NCBI RefSeq assembly: GCF_938030145.1
Contig: NZ_CALHGM010000003.1
Location: 1 to 64,000 of the forward strand
DNA length: 64,000 nt
Origin: an uncultured Campylobacter sp.
Lineage (GTDB): Bacteria > Campylobacterota > Campylobacteria > Campylobacterales > Campylobacteraceae
Direction of reading: 5' to 3'
Each line of letters opens with the position of its first letter. Within the stretch, counting starts at the first letter, position 1. The notes beneath the pieces are model-generated. The model was not told where the DNA came from. It searched no databases and saw only the letters and a program-made list of their open reading frames with translations. Positions 35,317 through 44,303 of the stretch are shown here, one piece after another. Both the position numbers and the translations under genes were made by a program.

Positions 35317-37140
35317 ATGAGCCTGGCAAAAAATATCGGCGCATTTTTAAAAGATAGATTTAGCCTTCTATCGGTATTTGATGGCGCGGTGCTAAACGCA
35401 TACGTGCTAGTTTTAGTATTAAATTTAGCCCTCGGGTTGCTTCTTATCGCGCGCGGCGGCGAGCTGCTCTCTGCGCAGGCGCTGTTTTTCGTGGCGTCTG
35501 CGATCTGCGGCGTGACGATACTTTTTTTCGCACTTTACGCGCTTAGCTTTTACAGCGCTAGGCTATATAAAATTCTCGCCTTTGCGCTTCTGGCGATAAA
35601 CGCAATCTTCGCGATCGCTCAGATTTTTTTGATCTTTAGCCTGGAACTTACCTACTCGCACGGCACGCTGGACGCGCTAGTGCAAACTACGCCCAAGGAG
35701 GCCTTCGAGTTCGCGCATGCGTTTTTAAATTTTAAGCTTATCGCGACTTTTTTGGCGCTTTTGATCTTCGTCATCGTCGCTCTTAGGCTTAGAGTGAGCC
35801 AGCGAGCGCGAATGAAGCTATGTCGCGCGATAAAGCTAGCCTTTCTGCTTAGCTTGCTCGTTTTTATCGCGCATACGGCATTTAAAAGCTACGTAGCCAA
35901 AAGCTCGAAAATGCGCGCCAGCATCATAATCGCGCTAAATAAAATTCCGATTTATAACTTTGCTTTCGTTACGAAGGATTATTTCGGCGCCGATTTTAAA
36001 AGTGTGCGCGAGCTGCAAGCCGGATACCAAAGCATTTACGCCTCGCATTCGCATAAAACCGCACCAAACCGCATCTCAAACGTCGTTTTCATCATCGGAG
36101 AGAGCCTGCAGCGAAATTTTATGAGCCTATACGGCTACTATCTGCCCACTACGCCGAACTTTCAAGCGCTTGAGCAAAGCGGAAATTTAATTGCCTTTAG
36201 CGACGTCGTCTCGCCTGGAGCTAAGACCAACGACGTATTAAAATACGTGCTAAATTTCGGAAATTACGAGAGCGAAAAACAGCGCCCGTGGAGCGCCAAC
36301 CTCGACATCGTAAATCTCGCGCGGCTCGCAAACTACGAGACCTTTTGGATCAGTAACCAGGAGCGCTACGGACAGTGGGCGGTCGCAAGCGGCGCGAGTG
36401 CGCAGATGACGGATCATTCGGACTTTACGAATCAAATCCCGGTTTACAAATACGCCTACTCGCTCGACGAAGTTATGCTTCCGAGTATAAGAAATTTCAA
36501 ATCCGGCGTGAAAAAATCGCCCCTTGCGCGCAAGGACGAAAGCTCCGCCGCAGAGGCGGGCGGCGCGCAGATGAAGGATAAATTTTTCATCCTTCATCTG
36601 ATGGGCTCGCACCCGAGCTACGAGTTTCGCTATCCGAAAAGCTTTGCTAAATTTAGCGCCGCGGACATCTCGCGTGAGCCACTTGATGAGGGGCAGAAAA
36701 AAGAGCTCGCGCACTACCTAAACACCGTGGCTTACAACGATTTTATCGTAAGCGAAATTTATAAAATTTTCGCAAACGACAACACGCTGATAGTCTATTT
36801 CAGCGACCACGCCCAGAGCCTTTATCAGTACCGCGGCAAGCTAATCCACGGCGGCATCAACCGCTTCACGCTCGAAATCCCGCTGATTTTCATGGCGTCT
36901 GATAAATTTAAAGAGCAAAACGCTGATCTTTGGGCGCGCATCGCGGCAGCCAAAGACAGGCCGTTTTTAAACGACGATCTCATCCACGCGATTGCGGAAA
37001 TTTTAGAGATGACCGACCTCCCCGAGTACGATCCCGCTCGCTCGGTGATAAACGCGGATTTCAACGCCTCGCGTCCGCGCATCATCGAGGGGGTCGATTA
37101 CGATAAGGTTTACAAGCTGCAAAAGGAATTTGGCGAGTAA
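35317..37140 (+). CDS. Phosphoethanolamine transferase (EptA/EptC-like, sulfatase fold)
   Basis: A 607-residue protein. Five or so membrane helices (about 20-210) are followed by a periplasmic alkaline-phosphatase-fold domain (about 250-590). Marks: VVFIIGESLQRNFMSLYGY with the metal-binding Glu, a candidate Thr nucleophile in SPGAKTNDV, the His in LMGSHPSYE and the metal pair in YFSDHAQSLY. The family moves phosphoethanolamine from phosphatidylethanolamine to lipid A, LPS core, or (C. jejuni EptC) flagellar rod protein and glycans. The true acceptor here is unknown. Confidence 0.87.
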   Translation: MSLAKNIGAFLKDRFSLLSVFDGAVLNAYVLVLVLNLALGLLLIARGGELLSAQALFFVASAICGVTILFFALYALSFYSARLYKILAFALLAINAIFAIAQIFLIFSLELTYSHGTLDALVQTTPKEAFEFAHAFLNFKLIATFLALLIFVIVALRLRVSQRARMKLCRAIKLAFLLSLLVFIAHTAFKSYVAKSSKMRASIIIALNKIPIYNFAFVTKDYFGADFKSVRELQAGYQSIYASHSHKTAPNRISNVVFIIGESLQRNFMSLYGYYLPTTPNFQALEQSGNLIAFSDVVSPGAKTNDVLKYVLNFGNYESEKQRPWSANLDIVNLARLANYETFWISNQERYGQWAVASGASAQMTDHSDFTNQIPVYKYAYSLDEVMLPSIRNFKSGVKKSPLARKDESSAAEAGGAQMKDKFFILHLMGSHPSYEFRYPKSFAKFSAADISREPLDEGQKKELAHYLNTVAYNDFIVSEIYKIFANDNTLIVYFSDHAQSLYQYRGKLIHGGINRFTLEIPLIFMASDKFKEQNADLWARIAAAKDRPFLNDDLIHAIAEILEMTDLPEYDPARSVINADFNASRPRIIEGVDYDKVYKLQKEFGE

Positions 37141-37771
37141 ATTCGGTGAAATTTTGCGCCTTTTAGCTACGTAAAATTTCGCCTCTTAAAATGCGCTCTT
37201 ATCGCAAATGCTCGCGCCCTAATTTAGCTTTCGGATGGGGGGCGTGTCTGCGTCAAATCTACGCTATCGCAAAGCTCTGCGGTAGAATTCTTGTGTTGCG
37301 AAATTCTGCTTAGCAAAATTCGGCTTTGTAAAATTTCAAAATTTGCGGCTAAAATTTCACGGCGTAGAATTTTCTATGCGTTCACGAAATACAAAAATTG
37401 CGAAGCTCGTTCGAATAGCGAAATTTTGAAATTTAGGAATTTTAAAATTTGGCGGTATAAAAATTTATCCACGCGGCATGGAATTCTACCGCTCAAATTT
37501 CACGGCGCAAAATTCCGCAGTACAAAATTTATCGATAGAATTCAGCCCGCAATTTAAAATCTCAAAATTCCAAGCCGCGAAATTTTATGCCGAAGAATTT
37601 CATGCCCCAATCGGCACGGAGTATCTGCTGTCGAGCCGCGCATAAAATTCTACGCTTTAAAATTCCAAGCCATAAAATTTTACGCTACGAAATTTCACCG
37701 ACAAAATTTTATGTCGCAAAACCCCGCGCCGTAAAATTTAAAAGCAGCTCTTGTTATAAAATTTCGCGAGC
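37141..37771. repeat. Dense AAATTT/GAATTC repeat island
   Basis: About 630 bases without a gene. From 37280 to 37750 cores such as AAAATTTCA, GAATTCT, AAATTCC and AAAATTTTA recur every 12-20 bases, joined by short GC-rich spacers (GCCG, CGGC, CGCG). Many units read like AAATTTTACGC or its complement. This is the densest island in the window. Confidence 0.7.
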
Positions 37772-39088
37772 TTAATTTACGCTGCCGCAGCGGTATTTGC
37801 CCGCTACGAAGGTGATTTTATCGCGAATTTTAGCAATCTGTCTTAGCGCCTCCGCCAAGAAATCCACGTCGCTTTCGTCGTGGATGAACGAGAAGCTAAC
37901 CCGCACCCAAGCGGGTTTGCGCGACATTTCGGTATCGGGTTGCAAGCCGAGCAGATCAAAGCCGTAAGGTGCTGCGCAGTCGCATCCTGCGCGGGTCTGG
38001 ATCTCAAATTTCTGCCCGAGCACTCCGGATAGCGCGTCCGCGGCGAGCCCTTTCATATTAAAAGCAAAGATCGGCACGCGCGGCGCGGTCAGATTGCCGT
38101 AAATTTCAACCTCAGGGATTTTTGAAATTTCGCTTATGAAGCGCCTGCAGATCGCCTCTTCGCGCGACTTGATCGCCTCTAGTCCCGCGCTTTTGCGAAG
38201 CTTTAGGGCAAGATAAGCTCGCACCAGCGCGATGATGCCCGGCGTGCCCGCTTCTTCCAAGCGCTCCTTGTCGATTATAAAGCGCTGAGTTAGGGCATCC
38301 GCGTATTTGATTGTGCCGCCCCCTGCGAACGTCGGCTCCTCGCCGCGCAAAAGCTCCTTTCGCACCGCCAAAATCCCGCTAGCGCCCACGCCGCCCAAAA
38401 GCTTGTGCGCGCCGAAAAACACTCCGTCGCAAAAGCCGAGATCTACGTTTTCGTGCGCGATGAGCGCGCTAGCGTCCACAAACAGCCGCCCGCCATGCGC
38501 TTTTAGCATCAAGTAAGCACGCTTGTAATCAAGCTTAAGCCCCGTCACGTTCGATGCTGCAGTAAGTACGCCGTAAATTTCGCGCCCTTTGTTTGTGGAT
38601 AAAATTTCGCCCAGCCGCGCAAAGTCTATCAGCCCGCTTCCGTCCAGTGGCACGCGCACTACCTCGCAAAACCCCTGTCTTAGGCTAATTTCAACGGAGT
38701 GATGCTCAAAAGGCGAGATGATGAAAAGCGGCAGCTCTTTTAGGCTCTCGCGCCGCAAACTGAGCCTATCTCGCGTTGCTGGCGGCAGGTAGATGCCTAA
38801 AATTTCCCAAAGCTTCTTAATCGCCGCGGTCGCGCCGAATCCGCAGGAGATCAGGTAGTAGCGCTCCTCGCAGCCCAGAAGCTCTTTGATTTTGGCTCTT
38901 GCATTTTCGTAGTAATCGCTCGTGATCTCGGCGCTCACTCCGCCTGCGGAGTGGACGTTGGCATATGTTGCAAGCACGCGCTCGATCTCCGCTTCTATAG
39001 GGCGATACGCGAGCCCCGAAGCGGCGAAATCGAAGTATTTGATCCCCTCTTTTAAGATGATATTTTCTTTGATCGTTTCAAAATCCAA
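37772..39088 (-). CDS. Class V aminotransferase / cysteine desulfurase-like PLP enzyme
   Basis: About 438 residues. The PLP lysine is in FFGAHKLLGGVG; the Cys loop RAGCDCAAPYG near residue 390 and an ITSDYYENARAKIKELLG segment match the NifS/SufS-Csd branch. It probably uses cysteine or a similar substrate; no suf/isc gene is adjacent. I take the start as TTG at 39088 (MDFETIKENI), which has GGAG seven bases upstream. A longer frame from TTG 39112 begins just one base after a TATAAT promoter box and is unlikely. Confidence 0.85.
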   Translation of the reverse strand: MDFETIKENIILKEGIKYFDFAASGLAYRPIEAEIERVLATYANVHSAGGVSAEITSDYYENARAKIKELLGCEERYYLISCGFGATAAIKKLWEILGIYLPPATRDRLSLRRESLKELPLFIISPFEHHSVEISLRQGFCEVVRVPLDGSGLIDFARLGEILSTNKGREIYGVLTAASNVTGLKLDYKRAYLMLKAHGGRLFVDASALIAHENVDLGFCDGVFFGAHKLLGGVGASGILAVRKELLRGEEPTFAGGGTIKYADALTQRFIIDKERLEEAGTPGIIALVRAYLALKLRKSAGLEAIKSREEAICRRFISEISKIPEVEIYGNLTAPRVPIFAFNMKGLAADALSGVLGQKFEIQTRAGCDCAAPYGFDLLGLQPDTEMSRKPAWVRVSFSFIHDESDVDFLAEALRQIAKIRDKITFVAGKYRCGSVN

Positions 39089-39112
39089 AGCGCGACTCCA
39101 AAATTTTTGCAA

Positions 39113-39118
39113 ATTATA
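39113..39118 (-). promoter_or_regulatory. -10 element of the class V aminotransferase gene
   Basis: TATAAT on the minus strand (GGATATAATTTGC), 25 bases upstream of the proposed TTG start at 39088. Confidence 0.55.
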
Positions 39119-39213
39119 TCCAAACTCGCTAAAATTACGCCCGCAAGGAGGGCGAAATTTACGAGTTAAAAGACACGGCGCGAAATTTAGGCGATGTTGG
39201 TATCGACGCGATT

Positions 39214-40023
39214 TTGCAGTTTCATTTCGTATTTGACGAGATAGGTTGCATAAGCGGCTACGCGGACGTTTTCGAAGCGATCGAAAATGAAATTTTGCTC
39301 TGCTTTGAACACCTTAGCGAGCGCTTTAAATTCGGCGGCGAGTGTGAAGAGCAGATCAAAAAGGCGCTGATGAAATTCGCCAGAAGCGACCGCAAAAAGA
39401 TCGGGATTTCAAAAATCTTGCCGCGATTTACAGCGCAAAAAATCACCGCAGATCTCATAAACGCGAAGTTTCTAATCACCGAAAAATCAAGCGAGCAAAG
39501 AGCGCAAAAGGCCCGTAAAAACGACCGCCTACCACGCGCGCTGCGCCGCTACCATATCACCGACAAAGTCCATTTTAGCAGTAACTTCGCGAGGTTTTGG
39601 TTTAGATTTATCGAGCCGAACCTGCCCGCGCTGCGCCGTGGCGAGATAGGGCGCGTGCTAAGTCTAATCAAAGCGGATTTCAACGCCTACGCGGGGCTTG
39701 GGTTTGAAATTTTAAGCAAGGAGCTGCTCGCAAAGTATCTAAATTTAGAGATTTCGCAAATTTCAAGCTTTTGGAACAAAGAGGTCGAGATCGACATCTA
39801 CGCGAAATTTGAGAGCTTTTGCGTCGCGGGCGAGTGCAAATACAAGGAACGAAAAATTTCAAAAAACGTGCTAAATGAGCTTATGCTCAAATGCGAAAAA
39901 GCGCGCCTCGCGCCCAATCTGCTCGCGCTGTTTTCCAAAAACGGCTTTAGCGGCGAGCTACAAAACCTAAAAAGCGATAAAATTTTACTCTTTTCGCTCG
40001 AGGATTTTAAAATTTTACTTTGA
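39214..40023 (+). CDS. DUF234-type protein with restriction-like fold
   Basis: A 269-residue protein. The C-terminal half (about 150-265) has GLGFEILSKELL, then WNKEVEIDIYA and FCVAGECKYKERKIS. The E..D...E.K pattern is that of DUF234, a PD-(D/E)XK-like domain usually attached to archaeal-type AAA ATPases; here the ATPase part is absent. The N-terminal 140 residues are unknown. Start is uncertain: TTG 39214 lacks a ribosome site, whereas the open frame continues upstream to an ATT at 39157 placed four bases after AAGGAGGG. Confidence 0.65.
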   Translation: MQFHFVFDEIGCISGYADVFEAIENEILLCFEHLSERFKFGGECEEQIKKALMKFARSDRKKIGISKILPRFTAQKITADLINAKFLITEKSSEQRAQKARKNDRLPRALRRYHITDKVHFSSNFARFWFRFIEPNLPALRRGEIGRVLSLIKADFNAYAGLGFEILSKELLAKYLNLEISQISSFWNKEVEIDIYAKFESFCVAGECKYKERKISKNVLNELMLKCEKARLAPNLLALFSKNGFSGELQNLKSDKILLFSLEDFKILL

Positions 40024-40060
40024 ATACGAACGTAAAATAAATGATTATAAGGGAATTATC

Positions 40061-40891
40061 ATGAAAAATAGGATCTTGGCAGTATCGTTAGGCGTGCTTT
40101 TGAGCTTAAGCTTGACTGGATGCGATAAGAGGAAAATAGAGGATATTCAAACAGAGGATTTTTATGTCGCCAATCCGGATAAAGCAAAAAGCGTCTCCGA
40201 GGCGTGCGCCCTAGCCGATCTATCCAAAGAATCGGCAGAGATTTACGACAACTGCGAACGAGCCGCGATGGCGTATTTTAAAATCTTCTATAAAAGTATG
40301 ATGCAAGCGGCATCAAGGCAAGAGGTAAAGGCGCAAGATGAAAAACAAAAAGCTATGTGCGAGCGCAAAGAGGTGCGAAATACGGAATTCGATGTGGAAT
40401 GCTTTCTGTTTCTAGCCGTCACGGGTTTGCCGATAAACTCTACAGCGCCTAAAAATAGGCTGACTTATCTACTGGAGGAATGCAGAAATGATACAATCAG
40501 CCCGAAATGTAGGCTTTTAAGAAAGGAGATAAAGTTTCTCAAGGAAGACCTTAGAATGAGCAAAGAAGAGGTCTACGAGGCATTATCGAAAAAATTGCAA
40601 ATCGTGATAAAAGACTATATTGATTTTTACGTATCGCAAGGTAGATTCGACGAAAATCCAAACAAGATAACAAGCATGACGGTCGAGCAGATAGCTCCAA
40701 ACTCGATTAGCATAGGCACGACGAGCTATGTCAGCTGCTTTACTATAACCACAATCAATACAGGCAAAAACGCTAGTTTGGAGATACGAAAAGGCGCAAG
40801 CCAAAATGACGAATTCTGCATGGAAACATATAAATTGCCCGAAGTTGCAAAAATTCTAAATGAAAACGGCGGTGTTATTAGGCTTAGATAG
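40061..40891 (+). CDS. Lipoprotein with pilin-like C-terminal domain
   Basis: A 276-residue protein with signal peptide and lipobox LTGC (lipid Cys 21). The middle (45-150) is Cys-rich and partly helical. The last 100 residues (DYIDFYVSQGRF, C226, C253, YKLPEVAKIL) match the C-terminus of the YccF-like protein at 26501-27157: same aromatic-x-SQG-(K/R)-F block, two cysteines at nearly the same spacing, and a shared Y-x-LP-x-V end. The family is not named; the role is unknown. Ribosome site AAGGGAA is well placed. Confidence 0.7.
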   Translation: MKNRILAVSLGVLLSLSLTGCDKRKIEDIQTEDFYVANPDKAKSVSEACALADLSKESAEIYDNCERAAMAYFKIFYKSMMQAASRQEVKAQDEKQKAMCERKEVRNTEFDVECFLFLAVTGLPINSTAPKNRLTYLLEECRNDTISPKCRLLRKEIKFLKEDLRMSKEEVYEALSKKLQIVIKDYIDFYVSQGRFDENPNKITSMTVEQIAPNSISIGTTSYVSCFTITTINTGKNASLEIRKGASQNDEFCMETYKLPEVAKILNENGGVIRLR

Positions 40892-41098
40892 CAAAATTTT
40901 ATATTTTCAAATTTGATTACAAAGTCTTAAGAGTTTAATTTTAAAAACTGAAATTCCGCCGCTTGAAATTTTAAAGCGACGGAATTTTATGAAATTTCAG
41001 CTCGCGCGGGCGGCTGTGCTGCGCGCGACTTGCGCTACCGCGAGCAAACTCGCGTTGCTCGCACACAAACCTCGCGCCCCAAATTCCGTAAATTTAGA

Positions 41099-41839
41099 CT
41101 ATTTTTTCACCTTGATCACGTATGGCACCGATTTGATCACGCCTTTGGAAAAGAGCGTCTTGGTGTCCGCATACACGGCATCAAGCTCGGCTTTTGAGAC
41201 GTCCGCATCGCTTACCTGCGCGTCCTTGTTATAGTATTTCTCGATCACGTCGATCGCGCCTTTTTGATCGCTCGGAGAGAGGGCTTTCAGCTGCTTTAAA
41301 ACCAGCGCTGATTTGATAAACGCGCTTTTGCCGTGCACCGGCGCAAAGATCAATTTTACGTTGCTGTTGCGAAGATGCTTCGTGATCCTTTTCATCTCCT
41401 CGGCGCAATACGGGCACTCCGGATCGCCCACGATGTAGGTTACGTAGGGGTTGTTTTTATCAAACGACTCGATATAGGCAAATCTCGCGGGATCTATGCT
41501 CTTTAGCAGCTCAAGCGCGGCGGCATCCCTCGCGTCCTTTAAAATTTGAGTTCTCATCTTAAATAGCGCCGCGTCCGCCGCGTCCGCGAGCTTGGGCTCC
41601 TCAGTTACTGCCACTAGGCTTTTGGCGTCGTCGCTGGCTAAAAACGCCTCTTTTTTATCGCCCGAGCGGACGATCAGCAAATTTAACCCGTTTAGCGAGT
41701 TTAGTTTATCGATCGAGATGAGCTGAGCGTTTTTATCATTTAGACTTTGCTTTAGGTTTTTCACAAACTCCGCTTCGTTCGCATTCGCACCGAGCACAAA
41801 AGCTGCACATGCAGCCAAAACGTAGATGATTTTTTTCAT
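41099..41839 (-). CDS. Periplasmic thiol:disulfide interchange protein (DsbA/DsbC-like)
   Basis: A 246-residue protein with signal peptide (cleavage near GANANE), an N-terminal helical region and a thioredoxin-fold domain from about 125. The active site is GDPECPYCAEEM (CPYC), and the cis-Pro is in SVPYVI. The N-terminal extension plus thioredoxin domain recalls DsbC/DsbG isomerases. It handles disulfides in the periplasm; the partner reductase or oxidase is not in the window. Divergent from efp with facing promoters. Confidence 0.85.
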   Translation of the reverse strand: MKKIIYVLAACAAFVLGANANEAEFVKNLKQSLNDKNAQLISIDKLNSLNGLNLLIVRSGDKKEAFLASDDAKSLVAVTEEPKLADAADAALFKMRTQILKDARDAAALELLKSIDPARFAYIESFDKNNPYVTYIVGDPECPYCAEEMKRITKHLRNSNVKLIFAPVHGKSAFIKSALVLKQLKALSPSDQKGAIDVIEKYYNKDAQVSDADVSKAELDAVYADTKTLFSKGVIKSVPYVIKVKK

Positions 41840-41866
41840 AGCTTCCCTCCCCTTAAAATTTCGCCA

Positions 41867-41872
41867 ATTATA
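41867..41872 (-). promoter_or_regulatory. -10 element of the Dsb-like gene
   Basis: TGATATAAT on the minus strand, 27 bases before the start codon. Confidence 0.6.
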
Positions 41873-41893
41873 TCAATTTAAAATAAAATTTGT

Positions 41894-41899
41894 TATAAT
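41894..41899 (+). promoter_or_regulatory. -10 element of efp
   Basis: TGTTATAAT on the plus strand, followed by AAGGAGA at 41916-41922 and the efp ATG at 41928. Confidence 0.65.
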
Positions 41900-41927
41900 C
41901 GCGCCCTATCAATTTAAGGAGAAATTT

Positions 41928-42494
41928 ATGGCTTATTCAATGGGCGATCTAAAAAAAGGTCTAAAAATCGAGGTGGACGGAATTCCGTTTAAAATCATAG
42001 AATACCAACACGTAAAACCGGGCAAAGGACCTGCTTTCGTGCGCGTTAAAATAAAATCTTTCATCGACGGCAAGGTGCTTGAAAAGACCTTCCACGCAGG
42101 CGATAAATGCGAGGCGCCGAATCTTGAGGAAAAAGAGATGCAGTATCTCTACGACGATGGCGAGGCGTGTCAGTTCATGGATACCGATAGCTACGAACAG
42201 ATCGCGATCAGCGACGAGGATGTGGGCGAGGCGAAAAAATGGATGCTAGATGGTATGATGGTAAATATAATGTTTTACAACGGCAAAGCGATCGGCGTGG
42301 ATGTGCCGCAGGTGGTGGAGCTTAAGATCGTAGAAACTGCGCCAAATTTCCGCGGCGATACGCAGGGCAGCAACAAAAAGCCCGCCACCCTTGAGACCGG
42401 CGCCGTGGTACAGATCCCATTTCACGTACTCGAAGGCGAGGTCATCCGCGTTGACACCGTCCGCGGCGAGTATATCGAGCGCGCAAATAAATAA
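41928..42494 (+). CDS. efp: Translation elongation factor P
   Basis: A 188-residue protein that rescues ribosomes stalled at proline runs. The N-terminal KOW domain has the tip loop VKPGKGPAFVRVK, where the central Lys is the usual modification site, and the C-terminal OB domains end GEYIERANK. The start is the ATG at 41928 (AYSMGDLKKG) after AAGGAGA; the open frame goes further upstream through promoter DNA but that part is not coding. Confidence 0.96.
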   Translation: MAYSMGDLKKGLKIEVDGIPFKIIEYQHVKPGKGPAFVRVKIKSFIDGKVLEKTFHAGDKCEAPNLEEKEMQYLYDDGEACQFMDTDSYEQIAISDEDVGEAKKWMLDGMMVNIMFYNGKAIGVDVPQVVELKIVETAPNFRGDTQGSNKKPATLETGAVVQIPFHVLEGEVIRVDTVRGEYIERANK

Positions 42495-42724
42495 CCCTCC
42501 CTGTTTTTGCGAAATTTTGATTTCGCAAAAATTTCCTCTTTCTTTTGAAATTTATAAACTCCGAGCGATAAATTTAAACCGCGACCGTCACGTAAATTTT
42601 AATTAAAATGACTTTTTGGATTCGCCAAAATGTGGGATAATTTAGTCTAAATTTTACTCAGCGCTGATTTTTGCAAAATTTAGGATGGTTTTGCGATTAA
42701 ATTTACGGATTTGAAATTTGAGTA

Positions 42725-42765
42725 TAAAAACGCCCGAAAGCAAATCTTGCGACCCGCTTTCGGGC
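42725..42765 (-). terminator. Rho-independent terminator of the selenoprotein gene
   Basis: A perfect 10-bp stem, GCCCGAAAGC with GCTTTCGGGC (42732-42741 and 42756-42765), followed on the minus strand by GTTTTTAT. It lies six bases after the stop of the SelW-like gene and faces efp from the other side, so it may also serve efp. Confidence 0.85.
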
Positions 42766-42771
42766 TTTGAG

Positions 42772-43008
42772 CTAAGCCATCTCTTCGATCAGCTTTAAAA
42801 TTTCACCTTCACTTGGGAAACGAGGCCTAGCAAAATCTTTATTGAAGAAAAGCTTTCTGCCGTCAACTTCTACTAGAAAGTCTCCGCTGCCACCACCAGG
42901 GACCAACTCGACAACTGCATCCTTATAGACGCTTGTTATTTCATCTCTCACACGGAGAGCTTGCTGTCCATAAGATCAAGAATTACAAAAAGTAATTACA
43001 ACCTTCAT
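42772..43008 (-). CDS. SelW/Rdx family selenoprotein with in-frame UGA (Sec)
   Basis: ATG at 43008 opens a 79-codon frame with one in-frame TGA at codon 11 (42976-42978) and a TAG end. Read with selenocysteine, the product is 78 residues and starts KVVITFCNSU, so Sec is in the CxxU redox motif of the Rdx/SelW thioredoxin-like family, after the first beta strand. The later part has the GGGSGDFLVEVDG turn-strand and ends ILKLIEEMA, as in SelW-like proteins. AAAGGA precedes the ATG, a TACAAT promoter lies at 43037-43042, and a strong terminator follows. The family acts as a small cytosolic redox protein. Confidence 0.88.
42945..42959 (-). promoter_or_regulatory. SECIS-like hairpin after the UGA codon
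   Basis: Starting 16 bases after the UGA, CTCTC and GAGAG form a perfect 5-bp stem around a five-base loop CGTGT; an A-U pair beyond one mismatch can extend it. Bacterial SECIS hairpins that recruit SelB have their loop about 15-30 bases after the UGA, and often a G/U in the loop. The distance and loop agree. Confidence 0.65.
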
Positions 43009-43036
43009 CTTTATTCCTTTCTAAAAAAAGTGCCAC

Positions 43037-43042
43037 ATTGTA
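43037..43042 (-). promoter_or_regulatory. -10 element of the selenoprotein gene
   Basis: GGCTACAAT on the minus strand, 28 bases upstream of the ATG at 43008. Confidence 0.5.
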
Positions 43043-43160
43043 GCCAAACTAGCTTAAATTTTAATATAAAGGCTCAATTTCGCGCGCCTCAGCATTTAAA
43101 ATTTTTGGGCGAAATTTCGCAGTTTGCAAAGCTCTAAATTTTGCTGTCGCGGGCTTAAGG

Positions 43161-43871
43161 CTAGTCTTCAAATTTTAAAATTTCATCGTAGCAAAGATGA
43201 AAATCGCAGCCGTGCGCATGGAATTTTTTATCGCCATGAAAGTGCCCGAAATACCACCGCGCAGGCCTTATGAGCTCAAAGATCCTCTCTAAATACTCAG
43301 ACGTTTTATCGGGGATACTTTTGCCGCACCAAAGGTATTCTTTTAAAAATTTCATCGCAAACCCTGGCGCCGTGTGGCTCAGTACCGCATCGATCCGCCC
43401 GCCCACGGCGATAAAATCGCGCGCATTTTGCACCGCATAGCTAAACTCCTCCTCGCTCGGAATCTCGCGCGCACCCACCAGCTAAGCCCCGGTATCCGAT
43501 GCGCCTTATCGACGCTAAACGTGCCGCCGAAGCATAAAAAGCCGCCCCGCTATCTCGTAAATTTCGCCGCGTCGCAGCCAAAATATGTTTTTGTCGCCCA
43601 CGCCCACGGTGCCACCAAATTTCCGCTCGCGCGGCAGCTCATCCAACATATCGAAATTTTCGTGATTTCCGTCTATGAAAAGAAGCGTGGCGGGGAAATA
43701 TCTTTCTATATTTTTGCGCGCCATAAACTCATCTATCCGCTCGCTCCAAAACAGCCCGAAATCCCCAAGCACGATGACGAAATCATCGGCACTAAGCCCG
43801 CCCGCAAAGGCTTTGTTCGTGATTTTGCCGATCTCGTTTATTCCGTGTGTATCGCCGCAAAGATATATCAT
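43161..43871 (-). pseudogene. Metallophosphoesterase, frameshifted
   Basis: The gene starts at ATG 43871 (IYLCGDTHG) after AGGAGAGGAAT. The calcineurin-like motifs are all there but in different frames: GDTHG, VLGDFG and GNHE in the first frame, a middle block GGTFSVDKAHRIPG and SWW in the next frame, then EIPSEEE, VLSHTAPG and GHFHG back in the first frame to the stop at 43161. Two breaks, at the T5 run near 43535 and at a CGCGCG run near 43470, would each be repaired by losing one slippage unit. Either a decayed gene, a sequencing artefact, or a reversible switch. Confidence 0.8.
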
Positions 43872-44303
43872 ATTCCTCTCCTTTAATCTGACTCGCCGCG
43901 CTTTGCCACAGCCCATGCGAATGAAATTTTAAGCGCTAAATTTTACACGGCGCACGCCGCACGACCCTCTGTGCTCCGATCCGCAACCACGCAAATTTAA
44001 TCCAAATTAAAAGCGTAAATTTGGGCGACGTATTTTAAAAGCACGGGCATCGAGCCTGTCGCCGCCTAAATTTAAAGCCGCAGCTTCCGATTTAGATTTC
44101 GCGGCGCAGATCTAAGCGGCGAAATCCGAGTAGGCGCAGCTTTGCTTGCTGCCACTAAATTTTAAATTTAGCGACGGATTTTGTAAATTTATAGCGAACC
44201 ACATAAATTTAGCGGCGGATTGCGCAATTTCCGCAAAGAGCTTTGTAAATTTCAACGAACTTTGTAAATTCCACGGCGAGCCGCCTAAATTTAAAGATTA
44301 AAT
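43872..44303. repeat. Intergenic region with AAATTT repeats
   Basis: No gene seen. Between about 44150 and 44290 the pattern TTTGTAAATTT followed by a CGA or CGGC spacer appears three times, together with other ATAAATTTA and CTAAATTTAAAG units. Confidence 0.6.

Noticed and set aside
37280..37760. CRISPR array in the repeat island
   Set aside because: Units are short, irregular and degenerate. There are no constant repeats of 24-40 bases with unique spacers, and no cas gene is near.
41826..41927. N-terminal extension of efp
   Set aside because: It covers the promoter and ribosome site; EF-P starts at AYSMGDLKKG.
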